From CAUZFZ01 sp963579025 (GTDB lineage Bacteria > Planctomycetota > Planctomycetia > Planctomycetales > Planctomycetaceae), in NCBI GenBank assembly GCA_963579025.1, contig CAUZFZ010000249.1:1-10582 (forward strand): a DNA stretch of 10,582 bases, in the 5' to 3' direction. Within the stretch, counting starts at the first letter, position 1, and every line of letters starts with the position of its first letter. The position numbers and the translations under genes are program-made. Positions 8,009-10,582 of the stretch are shown one piece after another. The notes below the pieces were generated by a model. The model saw only the letters and a program-made list of their open reading frames with translations, had not been told where the DNA came from and did no database searches.

Positions 8009-9009
8009 GGGCGTTGCAAATCCAGTCCGGCAGTTTCAAATCTCTGGCGGACGCACTCGTATCGCTGCTCTGCTGACTCGACTTGAGTCAGCCACGCGAG
8101 CACCAATCCCTCCGCCACGAGGCGACAACGACTCTGCCCGAAACTGGCACCAGTCATGGGATCATCCGCCTGACCAATGCCCCGAGCCAGACGCTTCGTG
8201 AAGAGCGGTACCTGATCTTCGAAGCGATCGCGCAGGTCCTCCGTTGCTTCAAGCAAAATTTCCGTCACGAGGACCGCGTGCTGTTTTCGGACGTACAGCA
8301 CAACCGTATCCGGCCGGGTGTATGCTCGCGGGTTGTTTGGACATTTCATCTCGAAGGGCACCTGATACAAGTTCAATGCCGAAACCAGTGGCGCCAGCAT
8401 CTGGATCGTCAACTCGGTTGATACGTTGAAGTAGAAGCGAACCGTTTCGAACGTCGCAAACTGGTCGTTCAAAGTCTGACCAAGAACGAAGTAGTAGTCC
8501 GGCAGTATTTCCGTCGACTCATGTGGGACGTGAATCTCGACTTCCGTACCAGGCGAAACAGGCTGCGAAACGAAACCGACCGATTGAAACTCGCCGACCG
8601 ACGCCATGCGGTGTCGCAGTCCCTTCACCGCGCAGATCGCGCCCTCCGCTTCAAGCGTCTCGACGATCCATCCGCGTGAAACTCGCGATTGACCGGGATT
8701 GGCTGCCTCAAGTGACCGCAGCAAATCGGGATCGGGAGACATGGATTCGGCTGGCTCTGCCGAACCACCTCCAACGGCTGTCGCGTAAACTCGTGTGTAA
8801 AGCGTGGCGGCAAGCGTCTCGCTCAACGGCCAGTGTGCATCAACAGGATCGTCCCAGACTTGTCCGTGAGTCTGAGCTGAGAAGTCCGCGGCGACTTTCG
8901 AATCGACCGTCACGGGAGAATCGGAACCGAACTGGAATATTGTTGCCGATTCAATCTCGACCTGGCTCAGGACGTCGCACAATCGCTCAACATGCTTGTG
9001 GCAGATCAT
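7978..9009 (-). CDS. HopA1-family protein (putative phospho-Ser/Thr lyase of a split lanthipeptide synthetase)
   Basis: A 343-residue protein recognised as a T3SS-effector-HopA1-like family member by its conserved C-terminal half: DYYFVLGQT (171-179), VRFYFNVS (190-197), FEMKCPNNPRAY (219-230) followed by RPDTVVLYV (232-240), PLFTKRLARGIGQADDP (268-284) and SFGQSRCRLVAEGL (289-302). In class V lanthipeptide and thioamitide pathways (e.g. LxmY, TvaD) such proteins work with an APH-fold kinase and are assigned elimination of phosphate from phospho-Ser/Thr to give dehydroalanine/dehydrobutyrine. The ATG at 9009 forms an ATGA overlap with the kinase stop and has AGGA 8 nt upstream. The in-frame ATG at 9093 would overlap the kinase by 88 bp and is less likely; one at 9018 is also possible. 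The first 170 residues are poorly conserved and I see no motif in them. Plant-effector function is unlikely given the operon. Confidence 0.9.
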   Translation of the reverse strand: MICHKHVERLCDVLSQVEIESATIFQFGSDSPVTVDSKVAADFSAQTHGQVWDDPVDAHWPLSETLAATLYTRVYATAVGGGSAEPAESMSPDPDLLRSLEAANPGQSRVSRGWIVETLEAEGAICAVKGLRHRMASVGEFQSVGFVSQPVSPGTEVEIHVPHESTEILPDYYFVLGQTLNDQFATFETVRFYFNVSTELTIQMLAPLVSALNLYQVPFEMKCPNNPRAYTRPDTVVLYVRKQHAVLVTEILLEATEDLRDRFEDQVPLFTKRLARGIGQADDPMTGASFGQSRCRLVAEGLVLAWLTQVESAEQRYECVRQRFETAGLDLQRPWLGTSQVNL

Positions 9010-10184
9010 GCGGACCATCCTGACAGTTCCGACGACACGGTCTCGGGCGACTGCAGCAACTGCAGACCAGTCTGCAGCAGGAAGATGCACCACTCGGTCG
9101 ATGCATCGACCGCGGCGGCTATTTCAAACGACGACTGAATGAACCGGGCGGCCGCGTACTGCACGGCGACCCGCGCCATCGACGATTCTATCGCGTACGG
9201 AATCCGACAGCTCGACGCGTAGGTCGACCAGAACTCGCGAATTGCCGGCAAGACCGCTGGATCGGGTCCTGTCATCGCGTTGTCCGAACTGGCAAGAGCC
9301 GAACGCAGATAACTTTCAAGCACGCCGCCCGCATCCCACAGGGGATCACCGGCCGCCACCAGTTCCCAATCGATAACGTGCAGACGTCCCTTTCCGTCTG
9401 CCTCAGATGAGAGCAGCACGTTTTCCCATCTCAGATCTCCGTGGACGGCACAGATCGGCTGCCATCGCTGGGACAGCTCGTCCAGAATGCGGACCGCACC
9501 CGGCTGTGAGGCGAGCAACTCGTGGAGTTGTCGAGTAATCGGGTTTTCCGGAACCAGATTGTCTCCCGTGCTGTGGTGCACCTGCAGTGCCGCGGGTCCC
9601 TGTTGAGCGGCAGACGGATCGGGAACACATGCCGCTGGAATCCGGTGCAGTGCCGCCAGAGCTTCACCCAGCAGAGCGGCGCATTCGGTCGGGAACGATC
9701 CAGGGCTTCGCGCGTGAACGCGGGAGAGATCCTCAGCACCTGGCAGCAACTCAATCAAGAGTGCGAACCGAGCCCGGTCATAATCAATGAACCGTGGAGT
9801 TAACGGCCGTAATTCATCAAACGGAGACCGGCTCGACTCCGCAGAGCCCGCGATCGATCGATACCACGCCGCTTCTCGTTGAGAACTTTGTGTCAGTTCC
9901 TCTGTCGGATTCCGAATTTGCTTGACGAAGATTCCGTCGTTATCCGCCTGGACTCGAAATCCACGATTACGCCGCTCAACGGGCTCGACAATCAGGTTCC
10001 CGCGCACAATGGCATCAGGTGGAAGGTGACCAAGCGAAAGCAGCCACAGAGGCACAGATTCTGTGAAGAGCTGCATCCTAACGGCTCCGGTCGTCAAAAT
10101 GGCGGCTGCCAGTTGCGACAGCCGCCTCAGAGTCGATTTGCTGAACCACTGAAACATGCCACACATTGCCACGGCAACGAACAT
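9006..10184 (-). CDS. APH/choline-kinase-fold kinase (putative lanthipeptide kinase)
   Basis: Up to 392 residues with a complete phosphotransferase core: GIFVKQ with ATP-binding K88, E104 in REAAWY, hinge-like LLIELLPG (142-149), catalytic loop VHGDLRWENVLL (247-258: H248, D250, N255) and the metal-binding D272 of VIDWE, followed by GDPLWDAGG (279-287). This is the aminoglycoside phosphotransferase fold. Because the HopA1 gene is directly coupled to it by ATGA, a RiPP kinase of the LxmK/TvaC type, phosphorylating precursor Ser/Thr, is more likely than drug resistance. The 5' end is uncertain: ATGs at 10184, 10157 and 10076 (residues 1, 10, 37) all lack a clear Shine-Dalgarno sequence, and the kinase core needs only the part from about residue 40. 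The start at 10184 lies 52 nt after the stop of the repeat protein, in the same direction. Confidence 0.88.
   Translation of the reverse strand: MFVAVAMCGMFQWFSKSTLRRLSQLAAAILTTGAVRMQLFTESVPLWLLSLGHLPPDAIVRGNLIVEPVERRNRGFRVQADNDGIFVKQIRNPTEELTQSSQREAAWYRSIAGSAESSRSPFDELRPLTPRFIDYDRARFALLIELLPGAEDLSRVHARSPGSFPTECAALLGEALAALHRIPAACVPDPSAAQQGPAALQVHHSTGDNLVPENPITRQLHELLASQPGAVRILDELSQRWQPICAVHGDLRWENVLLSSEADGKGRLHVIDWELVAAGDPLWDAGGVLESYLRSALASSDNAMTGPDPAVLPAIREFWSTYASSCRIPYAIESSMARVAVQYAAARFIQSSFEIAAAVDASTEWCIFLLQTGLQLLQSPETVSSELSGWSA
9018..9021 (-). promoter_or_regulatory. ribosome binding site for the HopA1-family gene
   Basis: AGGA on the minus strand, 8 nt before the ATG at 9009 and within the end of the kinase gene. 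It supports the short start and coupling through the ATGA overlap. Confidence 0.5.
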
Positions 10185-10236
10185 GTGCAGCAGGCATCAA
10201 TGTGTCTGGATCAACCAGGTTCTCTCACCGTGGGAC

Positions 10237-10582
10237 CTAATGCGCGGTCGGCGCTTCGCTCGGCTCATCCGTCGAGACAGTTGACCCGCACAATGGACAG
10301 ACTGGCGGGGGACCTGCAGCCTGGCCGTATCCTGCGGCCGCGGCACCCCACGTCGGACCAGGTGTGCCGGCGGCTTGTGCTCCCCAGGTGGGGCCATGTC
10401 CTGCTGCAGCGGCTCCCCACGTGGGACCCGTGCCTGCTGCCGCCGCACCCCAAGTGGGACCGTGTCCTGCGGCTTCGGCACCCCAAGTGGGACCGTGTCC
10501 CGCTGCAGCGGCTCCCCATGTGGGACCCGTGCCTGCTGCCGCCGCACCCCAAGTCGGGCCGTGTCCTGCTGCAGCGGCTCCC
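10237..10582 (-). CDS. Ala/Gly-rich 11-residue repeat protein with C-terminal CPLCG motif (5' partial)
   Basis: The C-terminal 114 residues of a protein whose start lies beyond the window; the frame runs from 10581 to a TAG at 10239-10237. It consists of tandem G-A-A-A-A-G-(H/T)-G-P-T-W units (six of 11 residues and one of 12), a degenerate eighth unit (GAAAAGYGQAAG), and the tail PPPVCPLCGSTVSTDEPSEA ending in PTAH. All three minus-strand frames are open, but differences between repeat copies fall almost wholly on third positions of this frame (GGA/GGT, GCC/GCG, GCT/GCG, ACT/ACA/ACG/ACC, CCG/CCC), which indicates selection on this translation. CPLCG is a typical zinc-knuckle half-site; only one is visible. 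I do not recognise the family. It heads the visible part of the RiPP-like operon, so it could be a substrate (one Thr per repeat, Cys/Ser/Thr in the tail), a scaffold or an unrelated zinc-ribbon protein. Confidence 0.75.
   Translation of the reverse strand, partial: GAAAAGHGPTWGAAAAGTGPTWGAAAAGHGPTWGAEAAGHGPTWGAAAAGTGPTWGAAAAGHGPTWGAQAAGTPGPTWGAAAAGYGQAAGPPPVCPLCGSTVSTDEPSEAPTAH
10348..10581 (-). repeat. 33-bp coding tandem repeat array
   Basis: Six head-to-tail 33-bp units (10581-10384) and one 36-bp unit (10383-10348) with an extra Pro codon; the array continues past the window edge. Units carry self-complementary cores such as CCCACGTGGG and GCTGCAGC. There are no spacers, so it is not a CRISPR array. 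Two unit types alternate irregularly: a His type (GGA CAC GG) and a Thr type (GGC ACG GG). Confidence 0.9.

Noticed and set aside
9006..10184. Aminoglycoside or other drug-resistance phosphotransferase
   Set aside because: The fold is the same, but the ATGA coupling to a HopA1 gene and the LanC-like neighbour fit a RiPP kinase better.
5238..10184. Thioamitide (thioviridamide-like) pathway, which also uses APH and HopA1 proteins
   Set aside because: No YcaO, TfuA or flavin decarboxylase gene is visible, and a LanC-like gene is present. It cannot be fully excluded because the upstream flank is missing.
10197..10552. Two alternative minus-strand frames through the repeat array (Arg/Cys-rich or Gln/Pro-rich proteins starting near 10547-10552)
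   Set aside because: They are open only because the 33-bp unit has no stop in any minus-strand frame. Differences between copies are synonymous in the Ala/Gly/GPTW frame but not in these, and that frame alone gives a sensible C-terminus (CPLCG).
10348..10582. CRISPR-like array
   Set aside because: Units are directly adjacent with no spacers and lie within a coding frame.

Overview
The window looks like a piece of a Planctomycetota chromosome of moderately high GC. The evidence is the tandem pair of a cytochrome c-like/BIG2/DUF1549/DUF1553 protein and a Tat-type DUF1501 protein, preceded by an exported right-handed beta-helix protein. This gene set is very characteristic of planctomycetes. 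I cannot assign a genus.

Left half (about 34-5092, plus strand): three genes for exported proteins. They are a parallel beta-helix protein, a large DUF1549/DUF1553 protein with two c-type heme motifs, and 12 nt further on a DUF1501 protein of the alkaline-phosphatase/sulfatase-like fold. These paralogous families are probably involved in periplasmic handling of polysaccharides or sulfated carbohydrates; the exact substrates are unknown.

Right half (10582 down to 5238, minus strand): a compact operon converging on the left block. In order of transcription it holds (i) the C-terminal 114 residues of an Ala/Gly-rich protein built from 11-residue G-A-A-A-A-G-(H/T)-G-P-T-W repeats and ending in a CPLCG motif, its 5' end lying outside the window; (ii) an APH/choline-kinase-fold kinase with intact catalytic residues; (iii) a HopA1-family protein; (iv) a LanC-like protein with GxxG repeats but without the canonical Cys and Cys-His zinc ligands; (v) a 500-residue unrecognised protein with an HExxxH zincin-like motif and a downstream DExxAD motif. 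Genes ii to v are chained by ATGA, GTGA or ATG, and TGATG stop/start overlaps, so they are almost certainly co-translated.

Kinase + HopA1 + LanC-like is the gene set of the split (class V, lexapeptide/cacaoidin-type) lanthipeptide synthetases. In that model the kinase phosphorylates Ser/Thr of a precursor, the HopA1 protein eliminates phosphate to give dehydro-residues, and the LanC-like protein forms thioether rings. The window therefore probably carries a planctomycete RiPP locus with an unusual accessory protein (candidate metallopeptidase) and an unusual repeat protein that could be the substrate, a scaffold or simply a neighbour. No transporter, YcaO, decarboxylase or obvious short precursor is visible; these could lie beyond position 10582.
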